DNA from: an uncultured Rickettsiales bacterium
Lineage (GTDB): Bacteria; Pseudomonadota; Alphaproteobacteria; Rickettsiales; Midichloriaceae
Direction of reading: 5' to 3'
Assembly (NCBI GenBank): GCA_937996615.1
Contig: CALKVD010000008.1
Span: 1 to 9,211, forward strand
DNA length: 9,211 nt
Position 1 is the stretch's first letter. Every line of letters begins with the position of its first letter. Shown here piece after piece: positions 1 through 6,872 of this stretch. A program made the position numbers and the translations under genes. The notes beneath the pieces were generated by a model. It had not been told where the DNA came from. It ran no database searches and saw only the letters and a program-made list of their open reading frames with translations.

Positions 1-1160
1 AGATGGGCAAATCCTGGGGCGCGGACATGGCAGCGATATGGCTTGTTGCTACCGTCAGAAATGAGATAAACTCCGAATTCGCCTTTTGGAGCTTCAACGG
101 CAACATAGGTTTCGTTTGCTGGAACCCTGTAGCCTTCGGTATAGAACTTAAAGTGATTTATCATTGCTTCCATTGAGGTTTTCATTAATTCGCGGGATGG
201 TGGTGAAATTTTATGGTTTTCGCTCCGGAATTCGCCGGCTGGCATTTGGTTTATTGTTTGTTCGATTATTTTGATCGATTCCCGCATTTCCATAACCCTT
301 ACAAGATAGCGATCATAGCAATCGCCGTTGCTACCGACTGGGATCATGAATTCAAGTCTATCATAGATTTCGTACGGCTGGGATTTACGTAAATCCCAAG
401 GTACTCCGCAGGCACGCAAAGTCGGGCCGCTGAATCCTCGAGCAAGAGCTTCTTTGGTATCGATTTGACCGATTCCGACTAATCTTTGTTTGAATATACG
501 GTTTTCTGTTAATAAATCCTCCATATCGTCAATTTTTGCTGGTAATTCTCTGCAATATTGATATATATCGTCTAAAATCTCCTGGTCAACGTCGTTAGCA
601 ACTCCGCCTGGTCTAATATAGGCTGAGTGTAACCTGGCGCCACTAACTCTTTCATAAAATTCCATGAGTTTTTCTCGTTCTTCAAACATCCAGAGAAGTG
701 GGGTCATTGCGCCAACATCTAACGCATAGGTTGTGATATTCAACATATGGTTGAGTAGTCTCGTAATCTCGCAAAATAAAACGCGAATGTAACTGGCGCG
801 GATCGGGATTTCGCATTGGAGCAATTTTTCAACAGCTAGGGAATAGCAATGCTCCTGGGACATTGGTGAAACATAATCTAGCCTGTCGAAATATGGCAGG
901 GCCTGCATGTAAGTTTTATGTTCGATCAGCTTTTCTGTTCCTCTGTGGAGCAAACCAATATGGGGGTCAGCCCTAACTACAACCTCGCCGTCAAGTTCGA
1001 GAACTAGGCGCAAAACCCCGTGGGCCGCTGGATGCTGGGGGCCAAAATTTATTGTTGTTGTTTTTGCTTTTGACCCCATATCGCTACGCAAAATATCGTT
1101 ATTCACTTCGACTTTTGAAGTAGTTAGATCTGAGCTAGATTTATCTGGTTTTAGCGGCAT
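1..1160 (-). CDS. nuoD: NADH-quinone oxidoreductase subunit D (complex I, 49 kDa type), 3' end cut by window
   Basis: NuoD is a peripheral-arm subunit of respiratory complex I and forms the quinone pocket with NuoB at the inner membrane. The frame reads open from an ATG at 1160 to the window edge (386 codons) with no stop. It shows the family block GPQHPAAHGVLRL near residues 40-52, HRGTEKLIEHKTY near 72-84 and PYFDRLDYVSPM near 89-100. By family knowledge (Thermus Nqo4 His38 and Tyr87) the quinone ligands map to about His47 and Tyr96. The last visible part, SDGSNKPYRCHVRAPGFAH, is the usual near-C-terminal block, so roughly 40 residues are missing beyond the edge. A second in-frame ATG at 1079 would give a start just before the conserved core, closer to the usual length; neither ATG has a clear Shine-Dalgarno, so the start is uncertain. 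It is the last visible gene of the alr-mlaE-mlaF-nuoD group, 39 bp after mlaF. nuoC does not precede it, which is unusual. Confidence 0.96.
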   Translation of the reverse strand, partial: MPLKPDKSSSDLTTSKVEVNNDILRSDMGSKAKTTTINFGPQHPAAHGVLRLVLELDGEVVVRADPHIGLLHRGTEKLIEHKTYMQALPYFDRLDYVSPMSQEHCYSLAVEKLLQCEIPIRASYIRVLFCEITRLLNHMLNITTYALDVGAMTPLLWMFEEREKLMEFYERVSGARLHSAYIRPGGVANDVDQEILDDIYQYCRELPAKIDDMEDLLTENRIFKQRLVGIGQIDTKEALARGFSGPTLRACGVPWDLRKSQPYEIYDRLEFMIPVGSNGDCYDRYLVRVMEMRESIKIIEQTINQMPAGEFRSENHKISPPSRELMKTSMEAMINHFKFYTEGYRVPANETYVAVEAPKGEFGVYLISDGSNKPYRCHVRAPGFAH

Positions 1161-1199
1161 ATTTTAGTATAAATATATGATTCGGTAGTAGGTTAAGTT

Positions 1200-1934
1200 T
1201 CAATCCATTACAAATTCTTTAGCAAATTCGCTTGATGATTTTGCCATTTGGTCCACTGGTCCTGACCAAGATATTGTTCCTTGTTCGATGACTGCAACTT
1301 TTTGTGCTGCTGTTTTGACGCAATGTAGGTCGTGCGACACCATTATTACTGTTACATTCATTTGTTTATGTAATTTTGCAATCAGTTTTATTATCACTGA
1401 AGCTGTAACTGGATCTAGTCCAGAGGTTGGTTCGTCTAGAAGAATGATATCCGGTTCGATTGCGATCGCTCGAGCAAGTCCAACTCTTTTTTGCATTCCG
1501 CCGGAAATCTGGTTTGGATAGAGATCGATAATATTATCCTTAAGATCGACTGCGTTTAGTTTTTCTGAGGCGATTTTACGCATTTTTTGATCACTCAATT
1601 CTTGTTTTTGCTTTAAGCCAAAAACTATATTTTCACCGATCGTCATGCTGTCGAACAATGCATTCCCTTGGAACAGTAGGCCGAGTTTATCGCAAAAGCC
1701 AGTTCGTTTGGAGATATGATGATTACCGAATTCTTGGGTGTCGATTACGATTGAAGATCCTTTGTTTGGGATTAAAAGACCCGAGATGCATTTGAGCAAT
1801 ACTGATTTGCCACAACCAGAGGTGCCGATTATCGCTACGGATTCGCCAGCAAGGATCTCGAGATTGATGTCATGCAAGACTTTTTTTGAGCCGAATGTTT
1901 TTGCTAGATTTTTTATTATAACAGATTGAGACAT
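1200..1934 (-). CDS. mlaF: MlaF-type ABC transporter ATP-binding protein (phospholipid/MCE transport)
   Basis: This is the cytoplasmic ATPase that would power an MCE-type (Mla) lipid transporter moving phospholipid between the inner and outer membranes. All ABC motifs are present in 244 residues: Walker A GTSGCGKS (37-44), Q-loop Gln89 in LLFQGNALFDSMT, signature ISGGMQKR (143-150), Walker B IILLDEP (163-169) and H-loop His201 in MVSHD. The Q-loop context ALFDSMT and the signature SGGMQKR are typical of MlaF rather than of importers with periplasmic binding proteins. Length is near the family's usual 250-270. It follows mlaE by 62 bp on the same strand, which supports a permease-ATPase pair. 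No MlaD/MCE or MlaC gene is nearby. Older Rickettsia annotations call such proteins Mkl or ribonucleotide transport ATPases; the lipid role here is inferred from family and the mlaE neighbour. Confidence 0.93.
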   Translation of the reverse strand: MSQSVIIKNLAKTFGSKKVLHDINLEILAGESVAIIGTSGCGKSVLLKCISGLLIPNKGSSIVIDTQEFGNHHISKRTGFCDKLGLLFQGNALFDSMTIGENIVFGLKQKQELSDQKMRKIASEKLNAVDLKDNIIDLYPNQISGGMQKRVGLARAIAIEPDIILLDEPTSGLDPVTASVIIKLIAKLHKQMNVTVIMVSHDLHCVKTAAQKVAVIEQGTISWSGPVDQMAKSSSEFAKEFVMD

Positions 1935-1996
1935 ATAATTTTTCTATTTTTGATTGCTATTATAGGCTGAATTACACTAATAGGTTGTGTTATGAA

Positions 1997-2794
1997 CTAA
2001 TGACCAAAGAACAATCCTGTGATGAAATAATTCAGCAGCAGAATTAAAATCGAACTGCTTACTATCGCGTTGGTTGCAGCGTCTCCAACCCCAGAGGCTC
2101 CACCACGACAATGATAGCCATGGTAGCACCCCATCACACAAACAACAAAGCCGAATACCGCCGCTTTGACTAATCCAGAAACAACATCTTCCAGATGGAG
2201 AAATTCGAATGTTTTATTTAAGTAAAGCACAGAATCAAAGCGAAGTTTATAAACAGCAATAACATATCCCCCCATAACACCGATAATGTCAGCAACCAGA
2301 ACCAGCAAAGGAGTTACAATCAAGCCAGAAAGCGAACGAGTTACGACCAGGTACTGCATAGGATTGACGTTTAGAGTATAGAGCGCGTCTATTTGTTCCG
2401 AAACCTTCATACTTCCAATTTCTGCAGCGATCGAAGCTCCTATTCTCCCGGCCAGCATCAGTCCAACCAAAACAGGACCGAGTTCTCTCGTGATTGACAT
2501 CACGACAACAGAAGCAATAGCTCCTTCGGCGTGCATCCGCGAAAACCCAGTATAGCTTTGGAGAGCCAGCACTGCGCCGGTGAAGATTGCGGTCATCCCA
2601 ACAACAGGAAGAGAATAGTAACCCATATTGATCAGTTGTTTAATAAAAATATGCCAATAGAACGGGCGTTGAAAAAGTGCTACTAGTATTTTATAGTTAA
2701 AAATGATATATCGCCCAATATTCTGGACAACTTGAATTGCATTTTGACCCACTATAGTCAAAAAATTACAAAATAATCTGTATATGTTATTCAT
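1997..2794 (-). CDS. mlaE: MlaE-type ABC transporter permease (phospholipid/MCE transport)
   Basis: This is the inner-membrane permease of an Mla-type transporter; as a dimer it would bind MlaF ATPase below and an MCE (MlaD) ring above. The 265 residues match the family's usual length (about 260). Diagnostic MlaE blocks are ELGPVLVGLMLAGR (104-117), EIGSMKVSEQIDAL (125-138) and the C-terminal GGASGVGDAATNAIVSSS stretch (231-248). Hydrophobic segments lie near residues 58-80, 95-118, 148-182, 208-223 and 246-263. The first 45 residues carry an aromatic-rich amphipathic part, which family knowledge places at the membrane interface. The start at 2794 has no visible Shine-Dalgarno. It sits 22 bp after alr and 62 bp before mlaF on the same strand, so co-transcription is likely. 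The alr-mlaE-mlaF order resembles what I recall from Rickettsia genomes (RP095-RP097 region), which supports vertical inheritance. Confidence 0.94.
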   Translation of the reverse strand: MNNIYRLFCNFLTIVGQNAIQVVQNIGRYIIFNYKILVALFQRPFYWHIFIKQLINMGYYSLPVVGMTAIFTGAVLALQSYTGFSRMHAEGAIASVVVMSITRELGPVLVGLMLAGRIGASIAAEIGSMKVSEQIDALYTLNVNPMQYLVVTRSLSGLIVTPLLVLVADIIGVMGGYVIAVYKLRFDSVLYLNKTFEFLHLEDVVSGLVKAAVFGFVVCVMGCYHGYHCRGGASGVGDAATNAIVSSSILILLLNYFITGLFFGH

Positions 2795-2816
2795 ACTATT
2801 ATATTAATATTATTAC

Positions 2817-4004
2817 TCATGTATAAATCCTCTGATAACGTGAACCCAATCTTGTGATGAATTCGTAACCTATCATATTATTGTTTATTTTTCTGACATC
2901 ATCAATAGTAATATGTTCATTTAGAAGCTCAACATATTCAATTGTGTTATATAGCGATTCTGGAAGTGAGGTTGCGTCTACCACTGTCAGGTCCATGCTG
3001 ATCCTGCCAACAACGGGTAATAAATGGTCTGCAATCCAGGCGACCGCTCCTTCCGTGCCAAATCTAGTATATCCGTCGCCATATCCAGTTTCGATTACAA
3101 AAGTTTTGATTTGATTACTATTAGTTGCATAGGTTGCCCCATATCCAATTGACTGACTTGGTAGAACGGTATTTTTTTGGATAATTCTAGCGCGCAGTTT
3201 CAGAACTGGATTCATTTTTCGTTTTGCAGTTAGGGTTGGAGTTATATCAGTTGAAGTTTTGTCTAGAGTCATCCCGCCATAGAGTGCGTATCCTGGTCTG
3301 ACCAAATCAAAATGGTATTCGGGCCCTAAAAAGATTCCGCTTGAATTAGCCAGGGAGAATTTGGGAAAGGGCTTGTGTTTTTGTTGCCTAGAGTTGTGCG
3401 CGTTATAGTTGCGTATAAAATATTCAACAACATACCTAAAACGCTCTAGCTGCAGCTGATTAAGTCGGTGATTGGGCTCATCCGCACAGGCTAAATGGCT
3501 CATCACTAAACAATAACTTAGATTCATCGGAATTTTGGCTATCTCTTCAAAAGGCCACCCAAGACGGTTTAGGCCGGTGTCAAGGTGGAGTGCGATTGGG
3601 AGATCAGGGTTGCCATAAACCTGCCATAATTGCAATTGGTGGTTGTTATTGATTACTGGGGTTATTTCTGCTTCAAGCACCGTTTTTACTTCGCTGTGAC
3701 TATTTACGCCATGTAGTACATATATTATCGGTTTGCTTTTAGGATCAGATTTTGCTGATACTTTCGGTTTTGGTAATGTTTTTGCTAATAATTTCGTCAA
3801 AATCTCTTTTAGCTTTCGTCCTTCTTCGGCTGATGAAACAAAAAACTCTCGGCATCCCCTGGCATATAAAGCAGTAGCAACCTCAGCTACTCCTAACCCA
3901 TAGGCGTTAGCTTTGACTGATGCTCCGCAAGTAGCTCCATCATTTAGCAATGATTTGAGCTTTGAGTAGTTATTTTTAATTGCGGTTAGTGATATTTCTA
4001 GCAT
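2817..4004 (-). CDS. alr: Alanine racemase, biosynthetic, with a Lys-rich insertion
   Basis: Alanine racemase is a cytoplasmic PLP enzyme that converts L-Ala to D-Ala for peptidoglycan. The PLP lysine is Lys31 in ASVKANAYGLG, the second catalytic residue is Tyr288 in SIGYGATY, and the family blocks HLDTGLNRLGW (140-150), SLANSSGIF (217-225), VRPGYALYGG (235-244) and VGRISMDLTVVD (332-343) are in order. At 395 residues it is longer than the usual 350-370. Most of the excess is a Lys/Pro-rich stretch at about residues 69-92, between FFVSSAEEGRKLKEIL and IIYVLHGV, where relatives have only a few residues; a smaller one lies near 202-213. The first insertion carries a 30-bp-period repeat (listed separately). 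The gene heads a minus-strand group with mlaE and mlaF and diverges from birA across 38 bp. It implies that the organism makes at least some peptidoglycan. No Shine-Dalgarno is visible before the ATG. Confidence 0.96.
   Translation of the reverse strand: MLEISLTAIKNNYSKLKSLLNDGATCGASVKANAYGLGVAEVATALYARGCREFFVSSAEEGRKLKEILTKLLAKTLPKPKVSAKSDPKSKPIIYVLHGVNSHSEVKTVLEAEITPVINNNHQLQLWQVYGNPDLPIALHLDTGLNRLGWPFEEIAKIPMNLSYCLVMSHLACADEPNHRLNQLQLERFRYVVEYFIRNYNAHNSRQQKHKPFPKFSLANSSGIFLGPEYHFDLVRPGYALYGGMTLDKTSTDITPTLTAKRKMNPVLKLRARIIQKNTVLPSQSIGYGATYATNSNQIKTFVIETGYGDGYTRFGTEGAVAWIADHLLPVVGRISMDLTVVDATSLPESLYNTIEYVELLNEHITIDDVRKINNNMIGYEFITRLGSRYQRIYT
3750..3796. repeat. Imperfect tandem repeat, 30-bp period, inside alr
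   Basis: On the plus strand TTTTGCTGATACTTTCG (3750-3766) recurs 30 bases later as TTTTGCTAATAATTTCG (3780-3796), 15 of 17 bases identical. The period is exactly ten codons, so the frame is kept, and the protein shows the degenerate pair TKLLAKTLPK / PKVSAKSDPK at residues 70-89. It falls inside the stretch of alr that is extra relative to other alanine racemases, so a local duplication plausibly built the insertion. Confidence 0.6.
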
Positions 4005-4009
4005 AGTAT
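3980..4009 (+). promoter_or_regulatory. Candidate sigma70-type promoter for birA
   Basis: TTGCGG (3980-3985) and TAGTAT (4004-4009) are separated by 18 bp, which would start a transcript near 4016 with a leader of about 26 nt. The elements lie mostly inside the 5' end of alr because the divergent gap is only 38 bp. Each box is an incomplete match, so this is a candidate only. Confidence 0.3.
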
Positions 4010-4031
4010 CAGTAGTAAATTAAATACACTA

Positions 4032-4060
4032 ATCTTATTGTAATGATGCATAAAATACAA
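4032..4060 (-). promoter_or_regulatory. Candidate sigma70-type promoter for alr-mlaE-mlaF-nuoD
   Basis: Read on the minus strand, TTGTAT (plus-strand 4060-4055) and TAAGAT (4037-4032) are 17 bp apart, placing a start near 4025 and a leader of about 20 nt before alr. The -35 box overlaps the first codons of birA. Matches to consensus are partial (3/6 and 4/6). Confidence 0.3.
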
Positions 4061-4927
4061 TCCCTTCATCATGTGTTATATGACTCTCTGGGTAGTACCC
4101 AAGATCATTGTAAAGAATTGCTGCAAAAGGGGAGTGGGGCAGAGCACGGATTAGTTGTGCGGGCAAAGATTCAGACAAACGGGAGAGGTAGATATGGTCG
4201 GAAGTGGATTGATCTTGGCGGAAGGGAAAAATTAGGTGATTCGCTGCAAAATGGTTGCGAAAATGTTTCAATGACGATGGTTTTGCAGACAAATCTAAAT
4301 GCAACTAATGGTTGTGCCCATAATGGCTCCGGTTTTGCTGCTTTGAGCAATGAAAGGTCGTTTTTTCCGATCAGCTTGACGCAATTACCATTTTTGGTTG
4401 CCGTTGTGCTTGGTGAAACAATTTTAGCTTGTAGTAATTTGGATTGTAATGATTCTGCTAACATTTTAATTCAGTATAAATGGGTTAATGATATTTTGTT
4501 CAATCAACTTAAAGTTGCTGGAATTTTGGTTGAATATCTCGATTCTGGATATTTGCTTGTTGGGATTGGGGTTAACGTTATCAGCTTCCCGCCCCAATCA
4601 TCTTTAGAGGAATCCAACACCAAAAATATCGGTGCTACATCGCTTTTTGCTGCAGGAGTTAAGGTTTCGGCTGAGCGATTTGTTAAGGTTTTTAGCGATA
4701 AGTTTGTGGATATATACAACGATTGGTTACAAAATGGGTTCGGGTTTGTCAAACGATCATGGCTTAAACGAGCGTTTTGTTTTGAAGAATTGGTAGAAGT
4801 TAAGACAGTGGAAGGCATATATAGGGGTAATTTTATTGGGATTGATAATGATGGTCGAATGTTGTTGAAGATTCATAATAATCAAATTAAAACAATCGCG
4901 GAAGGATCTATGCGAAAAATAATTTAA
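4043..4927 (+). CDS. birA: Biotin--[acetyl-CoA-carboxylase] ligase (short BirA, no DNA-binding domain)
   Basis: Biotin-protein ligase activates biotin with ATP and attaches it to the lysine of biotin carriers such as AccB. The ATP/biotin loop GRGRYGRKW is at residues 47-55, KWVND at 146-150 (usual form KWPND), KVAGILVE at 157-164 and GIGVNV at 174-179. The C-terminal SH3-like domain runs from about 250 (VEVKTVEGIYRGNFIGIDNDG). There is no N-terminal helix-turn-helix, so this is the enzyme-only, non-repressor type. It has 294 residues against roughly 240-260 for that type. The excess lies between GRGRYGRKW and the helix FLVAVVLGETI: about 13 extra residues before the beta strand MTMVLQ and about 20 after it. 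Two adjacent ATGs (4043, 4046) could start it, with no Shine-Dalgarno. It diverges from alr. In many alphaproteobacteria birA follows nuoN; it does not here. Confidence 0.93.
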   Translation: MMHKIQSLHHVLYDSLGSTQDHCKELLQKGSGAEHGLVVRAKIQTNGRGRYGRKWIDLGGREKLGDSLQNGCENVSMTMVLQTNLNATNGCAHNGSGFAALSNERSFFPISLTQLPFLVAVVLGETILACSNLDCNDSANILIQYKWVNDILFNQLKVAGILVEYLDSGYLLVGIGVNVISFPPQSSLEESNTKNIGATSLFAAGVKVSAERFVKVFSDKFVDIYNDWLQNGFGFVKRSWLKRAFCFEELVEVKTVEGIYRGNFIGIDNDGRMLLKIHNNQIKTIAEGSMRKII

Positions 4928-4953
4928 ATCTTGGTTTTAGATCAAAATATCAC

Positions 4954-4982
4954 TTGCACGTTTTATGCATTTTTGCTATAGA
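4954..4982 (+). promoter_or_regulatory. Sigma70-type promoter for the tRNA gene
   Basis: TTGCAC (4954-4959) is followed after exactly 17 bp by TATAGA (4977-4982). This is a good match in sequence and spacing, 27 bp after the birA stop. A start near 4989 would leave a leader of about 75 nt, including the hairpin at 5030-5058, before the tRNA. Confidence 0.55.
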
Positions 4983-5029
4983 TTGGTCTGCGTGATTTAT
5001 TTTGTCTGTTTTAGTTATAAGTCGTTGTA

Positions 5030-5058
5030 TTTTTGCAACAGCTTTACTGTTGTAAAAA
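5030..5058. repeat. Inverted repeat (hairpin) just upstream of the tRNA
   Basis: TTTTTGCAACAG (5030-5041) pairs with CTGTTGTAAAAA (5047-5058) over 12 bp with one G-T wobble and the 5-nt loop CTTTA. It ends five bases before the mature tRNA 5' end. The polarity (T run before, A run after) is the reverse of an intrinsic terminator on either strand. A role in 5' leader processing or folding is possible but unproven. Confidence 0.55.
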
Positions 5059-5063
5059 ATATT

Positions 5064-5139
5064 GGGGCCTTAGTTCAGAGGTTAGAACGCACCGCTCATA
5101 ACGGTGTTGTCGCAGGTTCGAGTCCTGCAGGCCCCACCA
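5064..5139 (+). tRNA. tRNA with anticodon CAU, most likely tRNA-Ile2 (lysidine type)
   Basis: The 76-nt sequence folds as a full cloverleaf: acceptor GGGGCCT/AGGCCCC, D arm GTTC/GAAC with the 8-nt loop AGAGGTTA, anticodon arm CACCG/CGGTG with loop CTCATAA (anticodon CAT at 5097-5099), variable loop TTGTC, T arm GCAGG/CCTGC with TTCGAGT, discriminator A and encoded CCA (5137-5139). A paired first base (G1-C72) and the absence of a GGG/CCC anticodon stem exclude initiator tRNA. The short D loop and the TTAG.TCAG.GGTTAGA pattern resemble E. coli tRNA-Ile2 (C34 made into lysidine by TilS, reads AUA) more than elongator tRNA-Met, which has a 9-nt D loop. Elongator Met remains the alternative. It converges with the portal gene, 75 bp away. 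Confidence 0.95.
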
Positions 5140-5214
5140 CCTTATACTCGTTTTCTTCAAACCAAACCTGGCCTATCGTTTTATTTATTATAACATGGTA
5201 ATAGTATATTAATC

Positions 5215-6579
5215 TTATAGCTTATTCTCTATCTTGCTTTTGGATTTGGTTTTGAGATCAATTTTTTTCTCAGGCTCAGGATTTTTCTCGAGATTTTCTC
5301 TGATATTTTCATTATTTGCAGTATTTTTCTGAGGATTTTTAGCAAAAAAAGTATTTTCTTCAGGGTAAGGACTCAGTCCGATCATCTGCCTTTTTTCTGC
5401 GTTCGTAATAAAATCGATATTTGCAACTCGTCGCCAAAGAGCTTCGACTCTACTGCTCAGTGCGCTGATTTCATCAATATTGGCAATCAGGGCTATTTCT
5501 TCATTCCAACATTGTCCAAGCCATCTGCCCAAATGATTGAGGGTATTATCAACCATTGGTAGCACTGTCTGTTCCCACATTGCAATCCTTGCTTCTGCTA
5601 GGTTACTATAGGTATTATCGCCAGGAATCCCAAGAAGTTGAGGAGGAACACCGATGGCCAAAGCTATTTCTCTCGCGGCGTTATTTTTTGATTCTATATA
5701 ATCCATGTCTTTTGGTGACATACTCATTTCTTTCCACTCCAAGCCCCCTTCAAGCAAAAGAGGTCTGCCAGCGTTGGTAGGCCCCGAAAAAATATCGTCG
5801 ATCATATTTTTCAAACGATTAAACTGGTCAGTATTGAGGCGGCAACCCTGACCCTCGCTATTTTTAACTAAAATTGCGCCGCTAGGTCTTGCGCCATTTT
5901 GGAGCAACGCTTGGTTCCAGGCGCTTGCTTGATTATGTTGATCGATGCTAAAGGTTGCGACTTCTAGTGGTGACAAGCCATACCAATCCGACATTGGGTG
6001 GTAATTTTTGAGATGTAGTATATTAGATTTGCCACTTGTTTCATTAACTTCATAGTCAATATAGGTACCATCAACTTGATAGCGGTAGCCTAGGGGTAGG
6101 TAATTCGTTCCTGCTATAACTTGAACCCTGTCGGTACGGAGTAGGTAGATCTCATCCAAGCCTGGATCAGCTCGACCTTGGTTATTTTCTTTATCCACCC
6201 CTAGAATATAAGCATTGCCGCTTAAAAAGCGTGAGGTATAGATCGCTTCCATAAATTCCCTGCCTCCTTCGGAAGGATTGGGTGAGTAGAGCAAATCTAG
6301 AATTGGATGATCCTTGATTGTGTAGTTTAAACCATCGATTTTTTTCTGCAATTTGATTGGGATGCTCGCAGCTGCTTTTGCTACCATGTCGATTGCGCGA
6401 TATGCTATTACGTTTTGCATGTAACCTTGCTCAGCTAATTCAGCATAATTGCGGCTCGACCATATTGGCTTACCCATACCGTAGAAATAGGTGCTGCTCT
6501 CTTGATGCATTTTTTCCTTCAATTTGGTTGTTGGATTGGATTTATTTTTGGTTATCATTTTTGCTATTTGTTTAAACAT
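5215..6579 (-). CDS. HK97-family phage portal protein, gene-transfer-agent (GTA g3) type
   Basis: Portal proteins form the dodecameric ring at one capsid vertex through which DNA is packed by terminase and leaves. The core spans residues 36-400: PIWSSRNYAELAEQGY (38-53), the block AYRAIDMVAKAAASIP (59-74), HPILDLLYSPNP (91-102), SGNAYI (120-125), RPSGAI (231-236), GRPLLLEGGLEWKEMSMSPK (271-290), DMDYIESKNNAAREIALAIG (291-310), VPPQLLGIPGDNTYSN (311-326) and QTVLP (337-341). From memory these closely follow the portal of Rhodobacter-type GTAs, including GRPLLLEGGL and LLGIPGDNTY. A charged Asn/Lys/Glu tail (about 411-454) looks disordered. The reading frame is intact. No terminase, protease, capsid or tail gene adjoins: a tRNA converges on one side and nuoI diverges on the other. 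It is thus a scattered GTA-derived or prophage relic kept as a full-length gene. No Shine-Dalgarno is clear before the ATG. Confidence 0.93.
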   Translation of the reverse strand: MFKQIAKMITKNKSNPTTKLKEKMHQESSTYFYGMGKPIWSSRNYAELAEQGYMQNVIAYRAIDMVAKAAASIPIKLQKKIDGLNYTIKDHPILDLLYSPNPSEGGREFMEAIYTSRFLSGNAYILGVDKENNQGRADPGLDEIYLLRTDRVQVIAGTNYLPLGYRYQVDGTYIDYEVNETSGKSNILHLKNYHPMSDWYGLSPLEVATFSIDQHNQASAWNQALLQNGARPSGAILVKNSEGQGCRLNTDQFNRLKNMIDDIFSGPTNAGRPLLLEGGLEWKEMSMSPKDMDYIESKNNAAREIALAIGVPPQLLGIPGDNTYSNLAEARIAMWEQTVLPMVDNTLNHLGRWLGQCWNEEIALIANIDEISALSSRVEALWRRVANIDFITNAEKRQMIGLSPYPEENTFFAKNPQKNTANNENIRENLEKNPEPEKKIDLKTKSKSKIENKL

Positions 6580-6726
6580 TTTTTAAAACCTATAATTTTT
6601 ATTTTTAATTTATTTAAAATTTTATTTATGCGTATCCAAGGGTTTAGTTTTCTTCGCTAAAAGTTATTCACCCTTTTTGCTCCACCTTTTGATGGCGCAA
6701 TTATTAGCATTGTGATATTTTATTTT

Positions 6727-6784
6727 TCGGGAAGTACCTAAAAGTAAAAAAAATAAAAAATATTTTTTTTATCCTACTTCCTGG
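6727..6784. repeat. Two-part hairpin in the portal-nuoI spacer
   Basis: An outer stem GGAAGTA (6730-6736) / TACTTCC (6775-6781), extendable by wobble and C-G pairs to 6727/6784, encloses an inner perfect 11-bp A/T stem TAAAAAAAATA (6745-6755) / TATTTTTTTTA (6761-6771) with a 5-A loop. The internal loop is 8 nt on one side and 3 on the other. Possible roles are a shared transcription boundary, a small structured RNA or a mobile palindromic repeat; it is not a standard terminator because no T run follows the outer stem. Confidence 0.5.
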
Positions 6785-6844
6785 ATTATAATATTTGTGA
6801 TTCAATCATTGGCGTTGGTTAGAAACTGGTATCAAAGCATTAAG

Positions 6845-6872
6845 TTGCACAATATTTATTAATACATAATAG
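6845..6872 (+). promoter_or_regulatory. Weak candidate promoter for nuoI
   Basis: TTGCAC (6845-6850) and TAATAG (6867-6872) are 16 bp apart, giving a start near 6879 and a leader of about 44 nt. The -10 box is a poor match and the region is AT-rich enough for chance hits. Confidence 0.25.

Noticed and set aside
5030..5063. Hairpin as an intrinsic terminator for birA
   Set aside because: T run comes before and A run after the stem, the reverse of terminator polarity on both strands.
5064..5139. Initiator tRNA-fMet
   Set aside because: First pair is a matched G-C and the anticodon stem lacks the GGG/CCC pairs of initiators.
4965..5201. A 78-codon open frame on the plus strand
   Set aside because: It runs straight through the tRNA gene and its promoter region and has no recognisable protein motif.
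6580..6770. Short minus-strand frames, one ending KRWSKKGE and one ending KPLDTHK, as remnants of a terminase gene
   Set aside because: They are tiny, lack starts, are largely A/T-run encoded, and show no terminase motif.
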